DNA of 64,000 bases from Campylobacter concisus (GTDB taxonomy: Bacteria; Campylobacterota; Campylobacteria; Campylobacterales; Campylobacteraceae), in contig LVWL01000020.1 of NCBI GenBank assembly GCA_002092835.1, positions 62,001 to 126,000 on the forward strand, read 5' to 3'. This document shows positions 1 to 9,064 of the stretch, piece after piece. Position 1 is the stretch's first letter, and each line of letters starts with the position of its first letter. The translations under genes were made by a program, and so were the position numbers. The notes under the pieces are model-generated. The model was given only the letters and a program-made list of their open reading frames with translations. It did no database searches and was not told the DNA's origin.

Positions 1-970
1 TGTCTATCATAAGCTCGATAAAACTATCTTCACCTAGTGGCTTTAATGCTTTTTTGATGATTTTAATAGCCTCGTCATGAGAAATTTCACTATGCTTGCT
101 AAGTGGATAAGGTGCCAAAAGATCACAACTTCTCATACTTTTACTACCTAAAAAGCTAGCTCTTATTCTTACGCATTCTCTTATTTTTTCCACTCTTTTG
201 CTAATGGCTTCTTGCATGGCGTTTAAAGTGTCAAGGCTCATTTTATTTTCTTCAAGGCTTGGAGTTAAAAAATCAACTTTTGCTGCCTTAAATTTAGCCA
301 GTCTAAATCCATGAAGCATATTTAAGATATCAAGATAAAGATCGGCAAATTTATCATAGTGAGAACTCAGAGCATCAAACACATTTTTGCGTAAAATTTC
401 ATCATCTGATCCTTTTAATATACCCATACATTTTGCAAGATTATAGCTTTGTGTTTTTGCATTTTTATTGGTAGTAGAGATATTTATTAAATTATTTAGA
501 TGTCTAAAATTTGTAAAAAGTGGGAAAAAATTTGTGAGCGCTAAATTTGCAAAAAAATCTCTTTCACTCTTTTTTCGTATTTTACTCTTACTATTTTTAT
601 GCTCTAAATATAGAAATTTTATATGTTTAAATTGAGCGCTTTGAAAAATTTTATCATCACTTTTTAGGCTATCAAATTTATCAAAAAGTAGCTCCTTTGC
701 CGTATCAAGTTTAGCTTTTTGCTCTTTTATTTTTAGCTCAAATTTACTAGCTAGCTCATCTTTTGTATTATCACTACTTTTGCAACGACAAAATGCGAGT
801 AGGCTGGTTGCTTCTTTGTATGCTTCTTCGTATGAGATGATAGCTTTGGTAAGCTCGCTATTGTTTAAAAATTTAACCAAATTTTCATTTTGTGCTTTTA
901 GATTTTCAAACGATGAGGTAAAAATTTCGTTATCAAAATCTACGTAAGAATCATCAAAGCTCCATCTCAT
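1..970 (-). CDS. pepF: Oligoendopeptidase F-type (M3B) peptidase, N-terminal part
   Basis: An open frame begins at the ATG at 970 (MRWSFDDSYVDFD) and runs without a stop to the window edge, giving about 323 residues of an incomplete protein. The N-terminal motif WxxDDxYxxFD and the later stretch RIRASFLG followed by DLLAPYPL and ALKPLG resemble the N-terminal helical half of PepF-family zinc oligopeptidases, which degrade short peptides in the cytoplasm. The HExxH zinc motif should lie beyond position 1 and is not visible. The Shine-Dalgarno AAGGAG overlaps the stop codon of the upstream dcuC, so the two genes are probably co-transcribed. The family call rests on the N-terminal half only. Confidence 0.75.
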   Translation of the reverse strand, partial: MRWSFDDSYVDFDNEIFTSSFENLKAQNENLVKFLNNSELTKAIISYEEAYKEATSLLAFCRCKSSDNTKDELASKFELKIKEQKAKLDTAKELLFDKFDSLKSDDKIFQSAQFKHIKFLYLEHKNSKSKIRKKSERDFFANLALTNFFPLFTNFRHLNNLINISTTNKNAKTQSYNLAKCMGILKGSDDEILRKNVFDALSSHYDKFADLYLDILNMLHGFRLAKFKAAKVDFLTPSLEENKMSLDTLNAMQEAISKRVEKIRECVRIRASFLGSKSMRSCDLLAPYPLSKHSEISHDEAIKIIKKALKPLGEDSFIELMID

Positions 971-979
971 ATTTTCTCC

Positions 980-2374
980 TTAAAATGATAGTAAAAATAC
1001 AAATATATGGTGGCTTATAAGACCTAAAATAGCTGGCACGCTACATCTTTTAATGAGCGAAAGTGGGCTAATGTGAAGCATGCCTGAAATGGCTACCACT
1101 ACGCCAGAGACAGGTGAAAGTGGTCTAGCTATTGTAGAGGCTTGATGCATAGGAAGCACGAGCATAACAGAGTTGATGTTTAAGCTCTTAGCTATATTTG
1201 GCACCATATTTAAAAGCGGATAAAAGCTTGCACCGTTTGAGCCAGCTATAATTGTAACGATGGTTGTTATAAATACAAAAAGTATAGACATGCCAAGCCC
1301 TCCAAAACCTATGCTTTTTGCCAAATTTACAATAGCATCAAGCATACCAAGAGCTTTAAAACCTTCAGCAAATATACCAGCTGCCACAACTAGCATAACA
1401 ACACCGCTTAAGCTTTTTGCCATGGCATTAAAAAATACTTTTAGCCCTTCGCCAAGCTTTTCAAAGCTAAATTTATGCCTAAATGCTTCAAAAACCATAG
1501 CAATTATCATAGAAAGGATTATGACGCTTGATATGTTTAGTTTTATAGTTTTTAAACAATATGGCGAAAAAACTACTACTAAAATCATCGGTAAAAATGG
1601 TAAAAGAGCATAGATCATAGGTGCTTGCTCTTTTGGAACATCCACCTTATCGTCAAAACTAATGCTCTCTCCTACATGCTCGCTACAAACCCAACCTTCT
1701 TTTTTGTCTAAGTATCTATTCCAAAGAACTAATGCAATGCCGATCACGAGCACAGTTGGAAGAGCCGCTGGAATTTTATAGATAAAAACATAATCAAGCA
1801 CCTCAAGTTCAGTTGCTTTTGCAGCAGCGGCTGTCGATGAGCCAAGAAGTACCATTGAGCTAGCTCCACTCATCGCACAAATACTACCAACGCTTAGTTT
1901 ATTTAGTCCTAGTGATATAAGAACTGGTCCAAGAAGTGCAAGACAAAGCACGCCAAGTCCAACCGCACTGGTTATTACCATGCTTATAAGTTTTGCTACG
2001 CAAAAAGCTATGAATATCATAAAATATGGGCTTTTTATGGCTTTAAACCTTTTTGTGGCGATGCCTACAAAGGCTTGATTTGCTCCGATATGAGTCATGT
2101 AACTTGCAAAACCGACCATTAACATGATCAAAAGTCCAAGTTGTGAAAAATTATTTGAGAGCATATAGCGTATAAACTCAACTACATCTAGCAAGGAATT
2201 TCCAGTGCTCTTTACCTTTTCTGGTAAAAATTTTCCCGTATCAAGAATAACTGAAGAGACAAGCATGATAACGCCAGAGAGTAAGAGCACGAAAGTGGCG
2301 TATTTGCCTTTTAAAATCGCCCAGCCTACAACAAAAAGCGTAAGTAAGGCTATGATTAGACCAAGAGTATGCAT
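980..2374 (-). CDS. dcuC: Anaerobic C4-dicarboxylate transporter DcuC
   Basis: This 464-residue inner-membrane protein has about a dozen hydrophobic segments and follows the Escherichia coli DcuC pattern almost throughout: GFASYMTHIGAN near residue 88, WNRYLDKKE near 218, and LSPVSGVVVAISGM followed by ISPLSLIKR near the C terminus. DcuC-family carriers exchange or export succinate and other C4-dicarboxylates during fumarate respiration, which suits a microaerophilic Campylobacter. The length matches the family (about 460). The gene leads a two-gene unit with the downstream peptidase; its stop codon overlaps the next Shine-Dalgarno. A candidate -10 box lies about 90 bases upstream. The substrate is inferred from the family. 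Confidence 0.9.
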   Translation of the reverse strand: MHTLGLIIALLTLFVVGWAILKGKYATFVLLLSGVIMLVSSVILDTGKFLPEKVKSTGNSLLDVVEFIRYMLSNNFSQLGLLIMLMVGFASYMTHIGANQAFVGIATKRFKAIKSPYFMIFIAFCVAKLISMVITSAVGLGVLCLALLGPVLISLGLNKLSVGSICAMSGASSMVLLGSSTAAAAKATELEVLDYVFIYKIPAALPTVLVIGIALVLWNRYLDKKEGWVCSEHVGESISFDDKVDVPKEQAPMIYALLPFLPMILVVVFSPYCLKTIKLNISSVIILSMIIAMVFEAFRHKFSFEKLGEGLKVFFNAMAKSLSGVVMLVVAAGIFAEGFKALGMLDAIVNLAKSIGFGGLGMSILFVFITTIVTIIAGSNGASFYPLLNMVPNIAKSLNINSVMLVLPMHQASTIARPLSPVSGVVVAISGMLHISPLSLIKRCSVPAILGLISHHIFVFLLSF

Positions 2375-2462
2375 TTTTGCTCCTTATTAAGATATTTAAA
2401 AACCAGAATACAAAAATCAAAAATACACTTAAAATATAAAAAATAATATTTATATACTTGCA

Positions 2463-2468
2463 ATTATA
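2463..2468 (-). promoter_or_regulatory. Candidate -10 box for dcuC
   Basis: On the minus strand the hexamer reads TATAAT, about 90 bases before the dcuC start. No -35 box is evident, which is normal for Campylobacter sigma-70 promoters. The rest of the 2375-2698 gap is very AT-rich and I see no gene or clear RNA in it. Confidence 0.4.
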
Positions 2469-2698
2469 CTACTTGTTATATTGAAATTTCGCTTTTATTT
2501 ATAAAAATATTATTAATTTTATAGATTAGATTGCTGCTTTTATGGCTAAGATGCAAAAGATAAATATAAAAATTTTAATATTAAGTACAACTATTGTAGT
2601 GTGATTTAAGGCTAATTAAAATATTCAAAATAAAAAAGGACGTAAATATTTGGTTTGGTAAAAATTCAAATGATGCCAGTAGCAACTTATTTTAGTAT

Positions 2699-3844
2699 TT
2701 ACCCCCTCGGCAGTCCGTTTTTATCAGACTTGTCGCTGATTAGCTTACCCGATTCGTCGTATTTTTTGGCGCGGATGAGCCTGCCGCGCTCAAATTCGCC
2801 CTCGGCCTCTAGTTTGCCGTTTGCGTAGTAGTGGCGCGCCTCGCCGACCTCCAACCCGTCCTCAAACATCACCCTGGCTTTTAGCTTGCCGTTTTCGTGA
2901 TACTCCTCATATAGCCCGTGATAGCGCCCGTTTTTAAACATCACTTTGGCAGCCGGCGCCCCGCTCTCGTAGTAGTCAAGCCCCGCGCCCGTTTGGCGGC
3001 CGTCTTTGTACTCGTATTCGCCTCTAAGTTTGCCGCCCCCGTAGTATTCGCGCGCGACGCCGTCCTTCTCGCCGTCTTTGTAATTTTCTACCACGCGTGT
3101 TTTGCCGTTTTCATAAAATCGCTTCCAAACGCCTTGTTTGCGGTCATTTTTGTATTCGCCCGTCTCCTCCACGGCGCCGCTTTCGTAGTACCATTTTTCC
3201 GCGCCTTCTCGCTTGTCATTTTTGTAGGTTCGCACGCCGCGGATTTTGCCGCTTTTGTAGTAGTCGATGTCCTCGCCGTTTCGCAGTCCGCCCACGTACG
3301 GGCTGCGTGCGCTAACCTCGCCGCTAACGTAGTAGTCGGTAAACACGCCCTCTCGCCTGTCCGCCTTATAGGTACCCTCCTGCTTTAACGCGCCGCCCTC
3401 GTCAAAGTAGTAGCGGCGGTAGAGCCCGTCGCGGACGTCATTTTTGTATTCGCTCTCGCCCATCAGAGCGCCGCTATCTGAGTGGTAGTGCTTCGCCGTG
3501 CCCTCGCGGACGCCGTTTTTTAGAGGGTATTCGTTTGAGGGTTTGTCCCTGCCGTCAAAATAGTCCCTATATCGCACCGCGACGCCGCCCTCTACGTCTA
3601 TCTCGCGTATAAGCGTGGGCGGCAGGGGCTTTAGCCTCGGATAGACCATGCCCATCGCATTTACGTCATATAGGTCCTCGACGCTGTATCGAAGCATCTT
3701 TAACGTGCCGTCGTAGAGCTTACCTTTTACGTAGTAAAGCCCGTTTTTTAGGCTCGCTTCGGGCTTCATTACGATTTTTGGCTCCAGCGCCTGCGCGCCG
3801 ATCGCTAGAAGCGGAAGTAAAAATAGAAGTTTTAGGATTTTCAT
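2699..3844 (-). CDS. Exported MORN/YwqK-type repeat protein
   Basis: A 381-residue protein with a signal peptide (MKILKLLFLLPLLAIGAQA) followed by about ten to eleven tandem units of roughly 23 residues of the form KNGxxxGxxxxYYxSGKL, from about residue 105 to 370. Such repeats occur in the family annotated as MORN-repeat or YwqK-type antitoxin proteins, whose Campylobacter members have no proven function. The export signal suggests a periplasmic or surface location, which does not suit a cytoplasmic antitoxin. The DNA is strikingly GC-rich compared with dcuC next door, and its codons end in G or C, suggesting transfer from a higher-GC relative. No toxin gene is adjacent. Confidence 0.7.
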   Translation of the reverse strand: MKILKLLFLLPLLAIGAQALEPKIVMKPEASLKNGLYYVKGKLYDGTLKMLRYSVEDLYDVNAMGMVYPRLKPLPPTLIREIDVEGGVAVRYRDYFDGRDKPSNEYPLKNGVREGTAKHYHSDSGALMGESEYKNDVRDGLYRRYYFDEGGALKQEGTYKADRREGVFTDYYVSGEVSARSPYVGGLRNGEDIDYYKSGKIRGVRTYKNDKREGAEKWYYESGAVEETGEYKNDRKQGVWKRFYENGKTRVVENYKDGEKDGVAREYYGGGKLRGEYEYKDGRQTGAGLDYYESGAPAAKVMFKNGRYHGLYEEYHENGKLKARVMFEDGLEVGEARHYYANGKLEAEGEFERGRLIRAKKYDESGKLISDKSDKNGLPRG

Positions 3845-3951
3845 AGTTTTTCCTGCTTTGTTTAGTTTGGGTAATTTTAAAATTTGAAACTAAAATTAAG
3901 GTGAAGGCGCGGTTGTTTCTGATGAGTTAAATTTGAAGGCTTGCGTCAAAT

Positions 3952-4458
3952 TTAGCCGTCTTTTAGCGCCTCCGCGACGACCGTCCACTCTTGCACGAGC
4001 CTTTCAAAGCTAAAATTTGCATTTGCCGGGCTAGTTGAGGGTAGCTTGACGGGCTCTTTGCCCGTTGCGTTTAAAATTTGAGTTTTTAGATATTTTTCGC
4101 AAATTTCATGCGCCTTGCCGCCATTGGCGAACACCTGCGCTATTCGCGCGCCGGTAAAGATCGGTTCTAAATTTGCAGGCACGATAGTGGTCATTTTGGC
4201 ATCGCTCGAGCCCTTTATCTCGCACGAGATCGCAGCGTCGTAGATAGCGATGTGGTGGTCAAACAGAAAATTTATCTTTTCATCCGTATTTGTAGGCAAC
4301 GGAGCGTTTAAAATCCCGACCAGTACCCGCCAAAAGCGATTTTGCGGATTTGCGTAGTAAAAGCCAAATTTACGAGAAACGACGGAAGGGAAGGAGCCGA
4401 GGATTAAAATTTTAGAATTTTTATCAAAAATCGGTTTAAATGGACTAATTTGATTCAT
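3952..4458 (-). CDS. DNA-deoxyinosine (hypoxanthine) glycosylase, UDG superfamily
   Basis: This 168-residue protein has the hallmarks of the Mug-like / hypoxanthine-DNA glycosylase branch of the uracil-DNA glycosylase superfamily: the N-terminal loop ILGSFPSVVSRKFGFYY, then NPQNRFWRVL, and the C-terminal loop LPSTSPANA. These enzymes excise deaminated bases in the cytoplasm to start base-excision repair. Length and motif order are complete, so the gene looks intact. The base composition is somewhat GC-richer than the flanking LemA gene. The substrate (inosine rather than uracil or thymine mismatches) is inferred from the motif type. Confidence 0.78.
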   Translation of the reverse strand: MNQISPFKPIFDKNSKILILGSFPSVVSRKFGFYYANPQNRFWRVLVGILNAPLPTNTDEKINFLFDHHIAIYDAAISCEIKGSSDAKMTTIVPANLEPIFTGARIAQVFANGGKAHEICEKYLKTQILNATGKEPVKLPSTSPANANFSFERLVQEWTVVAEALKDG

Positions 4459-4510
4459 CTATCTCTTTTAAAATTTTAGCCATTTAAACCATTTATTATT
4501 TTATAAAAAG

Positions 4511-5116
4511 TTACTCTTTTTGGTTTGGATTATTTGAAATTTTATCGTTAATCATCTTTTTCGCATTCATTGCAATATCGGTGATTTTCTTATTAGAGTC
4601 ACTTAAAATTTCTTGTATTCTAGCCGAATCATCTTTTTTAAATATTTTTAAATTTTCGCTAAAGTCCTCATCATTAATGTCAAAATAAGCGACTGATTCA
4701 AAAGATAGTTTTGAGGCTATTAGGACTTGCGGGAACGCATTTTTATAAGAATTATAGCTTTTCACCTCAGCATTATAGCTTTCACGTTTATTTAGGAGTT
4801 CACTCTCGATTTTTTCTAACTGCGACATTAGCATTTGATATGTTTCGTTAGCCTTTAGTTCCGGAAAGGCTTGAGCCAAAGCAGCTACTTTTGCGACTCC
4901 ATTTCCAGAAACACCAAGTTGAATCATTTGTTCACTACTTGCATAATCTTTGGCTATATCTATTATTTGATTTGATAGATCTAAACGTTTTTTGAGCGTA
5001 GCTTGGATATTTGCGAAGCTCTCTCTGATATTTTGCATCATTGATTGTAGTTTATTATATATTTTAATAATATAAGCCGCTAAGGCAATAACAACGACAA
5101 TTATAGTAATAAGCAT
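4511..5116 (-). CDS. lemA: LemA family protein
   Basis: The 201-residue protein starts with one N-terminal membrane helix (MLITIIVVVIALAAYII) and continues as a helical coiled-coil domain. LemA signatures are present: an asparagine-containing first helix, LKKRLDLSNQIIDIAKDYA, AFPELKANETYQMLMSQLEKIE, ESYNAEVKSYN and the FPQVLIASKLSFESVAYF segment. LemA proteins are membrane-anchored with the helical domain exposed; their function is not well established. AT-rich composition contrasts with the GC-rich genes on either side. A good Shine-Dalgarno (AAAGGAG) precedes the start. No TPM-domain partner gene, common beside lemA elsewhere, is seen here. Confidence 0.85.
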   Translation of the reverse strand: MLITIIVVVIALAAYIIKIYNKLQSMMQNIRESFANIQATLKKRLDLSNQIIDIAKDYASSEQMIQLGVSGNGVAKVAALAQAFPELKANETYQMLMSQLEKIESELLNKRESYNAEVKSYNSYKNAFPQVLIASKLSFESVAYFDINDEDFSENLKIFKKDDSARIQEILSDSNKKITDIAMNAKKMINDKISNNPNQKE

Positions 5117-5250
5117 TTTTACTCCTTTTTATTTATTTTAAGATATGCGATTTTGACTTTTTACGACTTAATTTCACTTTAAGGATTAGAAACTTACTTA
5201 TTTTGTTTGTGGGTTATTTAATTTTTTTTAAGTGAAATTATCTAAAAACA

Positions 5251-5287
5251 AAATTCTCCCACATGATAAATTTAAGTGGGAGAATTT
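5251..5287 (-). terminator. Intrinsic terminator of nifJ
   Basis: A perfect 12-base inverted repeat (AAATTCTCCCAC and its complement) surrounds a 13-base loop, six bases after the nifJ stop codon, and on the minus strand it runs into TTTTGTTTTTA. This is a classic rho-independent terminator for the oxidoreductase gene. Confidence 0.85.
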
Positions 5288-5292
5288 GCGCC

Positions 5293-8200
5293 TTACTCGG
5301 CTGTTACTCCAGAAGAGATATCCTCGGCGATCTCAGGCGAGCTAGACTCGACCTCATCGCTAAAGTCAGCCAAGCTTAGGCGTTTTAGCTGGCGGTAGCG
5401 TCTTTGCGCGTCGGCCTTATTTTTAGCCAGCAGCTCGTCCGCGTGCTGCGGGTTAGTTTTTTTAAGCGAGTTATAGCGAACCTCGTTTAGCAAAAACTCC
5501 TCGTAAAGCGACCAATCAGGCTCTTTTGAGGTCATCTTGAGCGGATTTTTGCCCTCTTTGATTAGGCGCGGATCGTAGACGTAGGTCGGCCAGTAGCCGC
5601 ATTTCGTCGCTAGTTCGCCCTGATCGCCAGAGAGCGCCATACCGCCCTTGATACCGTGCGCGATACACGGCGAATACGCGATCACGAGGCTAGGTCCATC
5701 GTAGGCCTCGGCTGCGGCGATGGCTTTTATCGTATTTGCTTGGCTCGCGTTTGAGTTGATTTGAGCTACGAAGATATTTCCGTAGGTCATCGCGATGTAG
5801 CCTAGGTCTTTTTTTTGCATCGGTTTGCCGCTAGCGGTAAACTGCGCTATCGAGCCCGCGCGGCTTGATTTTGAGCTCTGGCCGCCAGTGTTTGAGTAGA
5901 CTTCGGTATCTAACACAAGCACGTTTACGTTCTCGCCGCTAGCTAGTACGTGATCAAGCCCGCCAAAGCCGATGTCGTACGCCCAGCCGTCGCCGCCGAT
6001 GATCCACTGAGATTTTTTGACGAGATATCTTTTTAGCTCTAAAATTTCTTTCACGCCCTCTACGTCTAAATTTTGCTCCAAAATCGGCGTTAAAATTTTA
6101 GCGATTTGCGTCGTTTTCTCGCCGTCGTTTTTATGAGCGATCCAGTCGGAGTATAGCGCGGCTAAGGCATTTGGCGCGGCATCTTTAGTGCGTAGCATCA
6201 CGTCTTCGATACGGTGGCGCAGAGTCTCTACCGCGACGTTCATACCCATACCAAACTCCGCATTATCCTCAAACAGCGAATTCGCCCACGCTACGCCCTT
6301 GCCGTCTTTGTTCGTCGTATAAGGCGTCGAAGGTGCGCTACCGCCGTAGATCGAGCTACAACCAGTCGCGTTTGCTACTATCATACGGTCGCCAAACAGT
6401 CTCGTAACAAGCCCGATATAAGGCGTCTCACCGCATCCGGGACACGCGCCGTGAAACTCAAATAACGGCTGCGCAAATCCCACGCCCTTGACACTATCTT
6501 TGCTCATCAGGTCGTCTTTGTAGGTTACTTTTTTAAATAAATAATCGGCGTTTTCCTGCTCGTTTTTCTCCATTTCCTCGGCTAGCGGCACCATGACGAG
6601 CGATTTTTCCTTGCTCGGGCAGTTTTGAGCGCACAGCTCGCAGCCCGTGCAGTCTAGCGGGCTCACTTGGATTTTGTATTTTAGTCCTTTTACTTCTTTG
6701 CCTTTGGCGTCTAAGACGTGATCTTGTACGGTTTGCGGAGCGGCAGCAAGCTCGTTTTCATCGATGAGGAACGGCCTGATCACCGCGTGCGGGCAGACGA
6801 AGGCGCACTGGTTACATTGGATACAATTTTCCTCGATCCATTTTGGCACCATCACGCCGATGCCACGTTTTTCGTACGCCGTCGTGCCTGATTTAAAGTG
6901 TCCGTCCTCGTACCCAACAAACGCCGAAACAGGCAAGCTATCGCCCCTGGCGGCATTGATAGGCTTAACGATTTTTTCTATAAATTCGTCGCCGACGTAT
7001 TTTTCCTCGTTAGCGGCGTTATCCGTCAGATTTGCCCAGCTAGGATCGACCGCGACTTTAACTAGGCCGTCCGCGCCCATGTCGATTGCCTTGTAGTTCA
7101 TTTCCACGATCGCCTCGCCCTTTTTGGCATAGGCTTTGTGCGCGTACTCTTTCATGTATTTTTGCGCGTCGGCAAACGGTATGATGTCTGCGAGTTTAAA
7201 AAATGCCGACTGCATGATTGTGTTCGTGCGGTTTTTTAGCCCTATCTCGCGAGCTAGCTTCGTGGCGTTGATGATGTAGAAATTTACCTTTTTAGCGGCC
7301 AAAATTTTCTTTACTTTATTCGGCAGTTTGGCAACCGTTTGCTCGGCGTCCCAGATAGAGTTTAGCAGGAATGTCCCGCCCTCGCGGATGCCGTCTATAA
7401 CGTCGTAAATTTCAAGATACGCCGCAACCGAGCAGGCTACGAAGTGCGGATTTGAGACGAGATAGGTCGAGCGGATCGGGTTTTTACCAAAACGTAGGTG
7501 CGAGCGCGTATAGCCGCCTGATTTTTTACTATCGTAGGCAAAATACGCCTGCGCGTAAAGCTCTGTTTTATCACCGATGATTTTGATGGAGTTTTTATTC
7601 GCTCCTACTGTACCGTCCGCGCCAAGGCCGTAAAATAGGCACTCTTTCACGCTTGCATCGCTTAGCGAAATTTTCTCGCCGACTTTTAGCGAGGTGAAGG
7701 TCACGTCATCCTCGATACCGACGGTGAAGCCATTTTTAGGCTCGCTTAAATTTAAGTTTTCAAAGACGGCTAGCATTTGCACAGGATCGACGTCTTTTGA
7801 GCTTAGGCCGTAGCGGCCGCCCACGATCACGGGCTGATTTTTACGTCCGTAAAACGCCGCCTTGACGTCCAGATATAGCGGCTCGCCGAGGCTTCCCGGC
7901 TCTTTCGTGCGGTCTAGCACGGCGATCTTTTCTACCGTCTCAGGCATCACGTCAAAGAGGTATTTTAGGCTAAACGGACGGTATAGATGTACCTTTAGCA
8001 CGCCCACTTTTTCGCCCTTTGCGCGTAGGTAATCGACGACTTCTTCTAGAGTTTGCGTTACCGAACCCATCGCGACTACGATGCGCGTAGCGTGCGGATC
8101 GCCGTAATAATTAAACGGTCTATAATCGCGTCCCGTGATTTTTGAAATTTCTTTTAGATACTCGGCCACGATATCAGGCACCGCGTCGTAGTAGCGGTTA

Positions 8201-8895
8201 GCTAGCTCGCGCGTCTGGAAGTAGATGTCGTCGTTTTGAGCCGTGCCGCGAGTTTTCGGGCTTTCGGGGCTTAGCGCCTCGTCTCTAAATTTTTGCAGCG
8301 CCTCGCGGTCAAGAAGCCTATCAAAGTGCGCGTAGTCAAGCACCTCGACCTTTTGTATCTCGTGGCTCGTGCGAAATCCGTCGAAAAAGTGCAAAAACGG
8401 CACGCGACCCTTGATCGCCGCTAGATGCGCGACGCCGGCGATATCCATGACCTCCTGCACGGAGCCGCTTGCCAGCATCGCAAATCCCGTTTGGCGACAG
8501 GCATAGATATCCTGATGATCGCCAAAGATAGAAAGCGCCTGAGCCGCGATAGAGCGCGCGCTCACGTGGATGACGCCGGGTAGTAGCTGGCCGGCGATCT
8601 TGTACATATTCGGGATTTTTAGCAAAAGACCCTGCGAAGCCGTATACGTCGTAGTTAGAGCGCCTACTTGCAGCGAGCCGTGCACGGTGCCCGCAGCTCC
8701 GCCCTCGCTTTGCATTTCGACGACTTTAACGGGCATGCCGAATAAATTTTTCTTACCCTGAGCCGCCCACATATCGGTGTAATCGGCCATCGGCGAGCTA
8801 GGGGTGATCGGGTAGATGCCCGCAACCTCCGTAAATGCGTAAGCCGCGTGCGCCGCAGCTTCGTTTCCGTCCATAGTTTTCATTATTTTAGCCAT
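5293..8895 (-). CDS. nifJ: Pyruvate:ferredoxin (flavodoxin) oxidoreductase
   Basis: A single-chain 1200-residue PFOR that oxidatively decarboxylates pyruvate to acetyl-CoA and reduces ferredoxin or flavodoxin. It starts with the domain I pyruvate-binding signature (GIYPITPSSPMADYTD). Two 4Fe-4S motifs lie mid-protein (CIQCNQCAFVCP and CTGCELCAQNCP, around residues 690-760), followed by the CPGCGETPY cluster ligands and the TPP-binding segment GDGWAYDIGFGGLDHV with SNTGGQSSK. Length is typical and the frame intact. The flavodoxin operon 1.5 kb away may encode its electron acceptor. The gene is much more GC-rich than most of the window: one sampled 60-base line has 38 G/C. A -10 box lies about 42 bases upstream and a strong terminator follows. 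Confidence 0.95.
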   Translation of the reverse strand: MAKIMKTMDGNEAAAHAAYAFTEVAGIYPITPSSPMADYTDMWAAQGKKNLFGMPVKVVEMQSEGGAAGTVHGSLQVGALTTTYTASQGLLLKIPNMYKIAGQLLPGVIHVSARSIAAQALSIFGDHQDIYACRQTGFAMLASGSVQEVMDIAGVAHLAAIKGRVPFLHFFDGFRTSHEIQKVEVLDYAHFDRLLDREALQKFRDEALSPESPKTRGTAQNDDIYFQTRELANRYYDAVPDIVAEYLKEISKITGRDYRPFNYYGDPHATRIVVAMGSVTQTLEEVVDYLRAKGEKVGVLKVHLYRPFSLKYLFDVMPETVEKIAVLDRTKEPGSLGEPLYLDVKAAFYGRKNQPVIVGGRYGLSSKDVDPVQMLAVFENLNLSEPKNGFTVGIEDDVTFTSLKVGEKISLSDASVKECLFYGLGADGTVGANKNSIKIIGDKTELYAQAYFAYDSKKSGGYTRSHLRFGKNPIRSTYLVSNPHFVACSVAAYLEIYDVIDGIREGGTFLLNSIWDAEQTVAKLPNKVKKILAAKKVNFYIINATKLAREIGLKNRTNTIMQSAFFKLADIIPFADAQKYMKEYAHKAYAKKGEAIVEMNYKAIDMGADGLVKVAVDPSWANLTDNAANEEKYVGDEFIEKIVKPINAARGDSLPVSAFVGYEDGHFKSGTTAYEKRGIGVMVPKWIEENCIQCNQCAFVCPHAVIRPFLIDENELAAAPQTVQDHVLDAKGKEVKGLKYKIQVSPLDCTGCELCAQNCPSKEKSLVMVPLAEEMEKNEQENADYLFKKVTYKDDLMSKDSVKGVGFAQPLFEFHGACPGCGETPYIGLVTRLFGDRMIVANATGCSSIYGGSAPSTPYTTNKDGKGVAWANSLFEDNAEFGMGMNVAVETLRHRIEDVMLRTKDAAPNALAALYSDWIAHKNDGEKTTQIAKILTPILEQNLDVEGVKEILELKRYLVKKSQWIIGGDGWAYDIGFGGLDHVLASGENVNVLVLDTEVYSNTGGQSSKSSRAGSIAQFTASGKPMQKKDLGYIAMTYGNIFVAQINSNASQANTIKAIAAAEAYDGPSLVIAYSPCIAHGIKGGMALSGDQGELATKCGYWPTYVYDPRLIKEGKNPLKMTSKEPDWSLYEEFLLNEVRYNSLKKTNPQHADELLAKNKADAQRRYRQLKRLSLADFSDEVESSSPEIAEDISSGVTAE

Positions 8896-8936
8896 TTTTC
8901 CGCCTTAAATTTTCTTACGATTTTTAAAAATCTTTT

Positions 8937-8942
8937 ATTATA
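8937..8942 (-). promoter_or_regulatory. Candidate -10 box for nifJ
   Basis: Minus-strand TATAAT about 42 bases upstream of the nifJ ATG, in the 169-base divergent gap shared with sotB. No -35 element is recognisable. Confidence 0.5.
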
Positions 8943-9031
8943 GAGATAGTTTCCAAAATCTACTATTAATCTATGTCATTAATAAATTCTGAGGATTTTG
9001 CCTTTTGAATTACTAACTTTAAGTAAAATTC

Positions 9032-9044
9032 CATTACCGTAATG
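9032..9044. promoter_or_regulatory. 13-base palindrome upstream of sotB, possible operator
   Basis: CATTAC-C-GTAATG is a perfect 6-1-6 palindrome lying 21 bases before the sotB start, where a repressor could block transcription. No regulator gene is adjacent and I cannot assign a family. Confidence 0.35.
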
Positions 9045-9064
9045 AAAAAATTTAAGGATAAAAT

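Noticed and set aside
2918-3388. Long open frame on the plus strand opposite the MORN-repeat gene (156 codons)
   Set aside because: It mirrors the repeat gene; GC-rich repetitive codons on the minus strand create a stop-free antisense frame with no Shine-Dalgarno and a low-complexity Ala/Val/Phe product.
6214-7096. Two plus-strand frames inside nifJ
   Set aside because: Both lie antisense to an intact, well-recognised gene and encode unfamiliar Arg- and Ser-rich proteins without ribosome binding sites.
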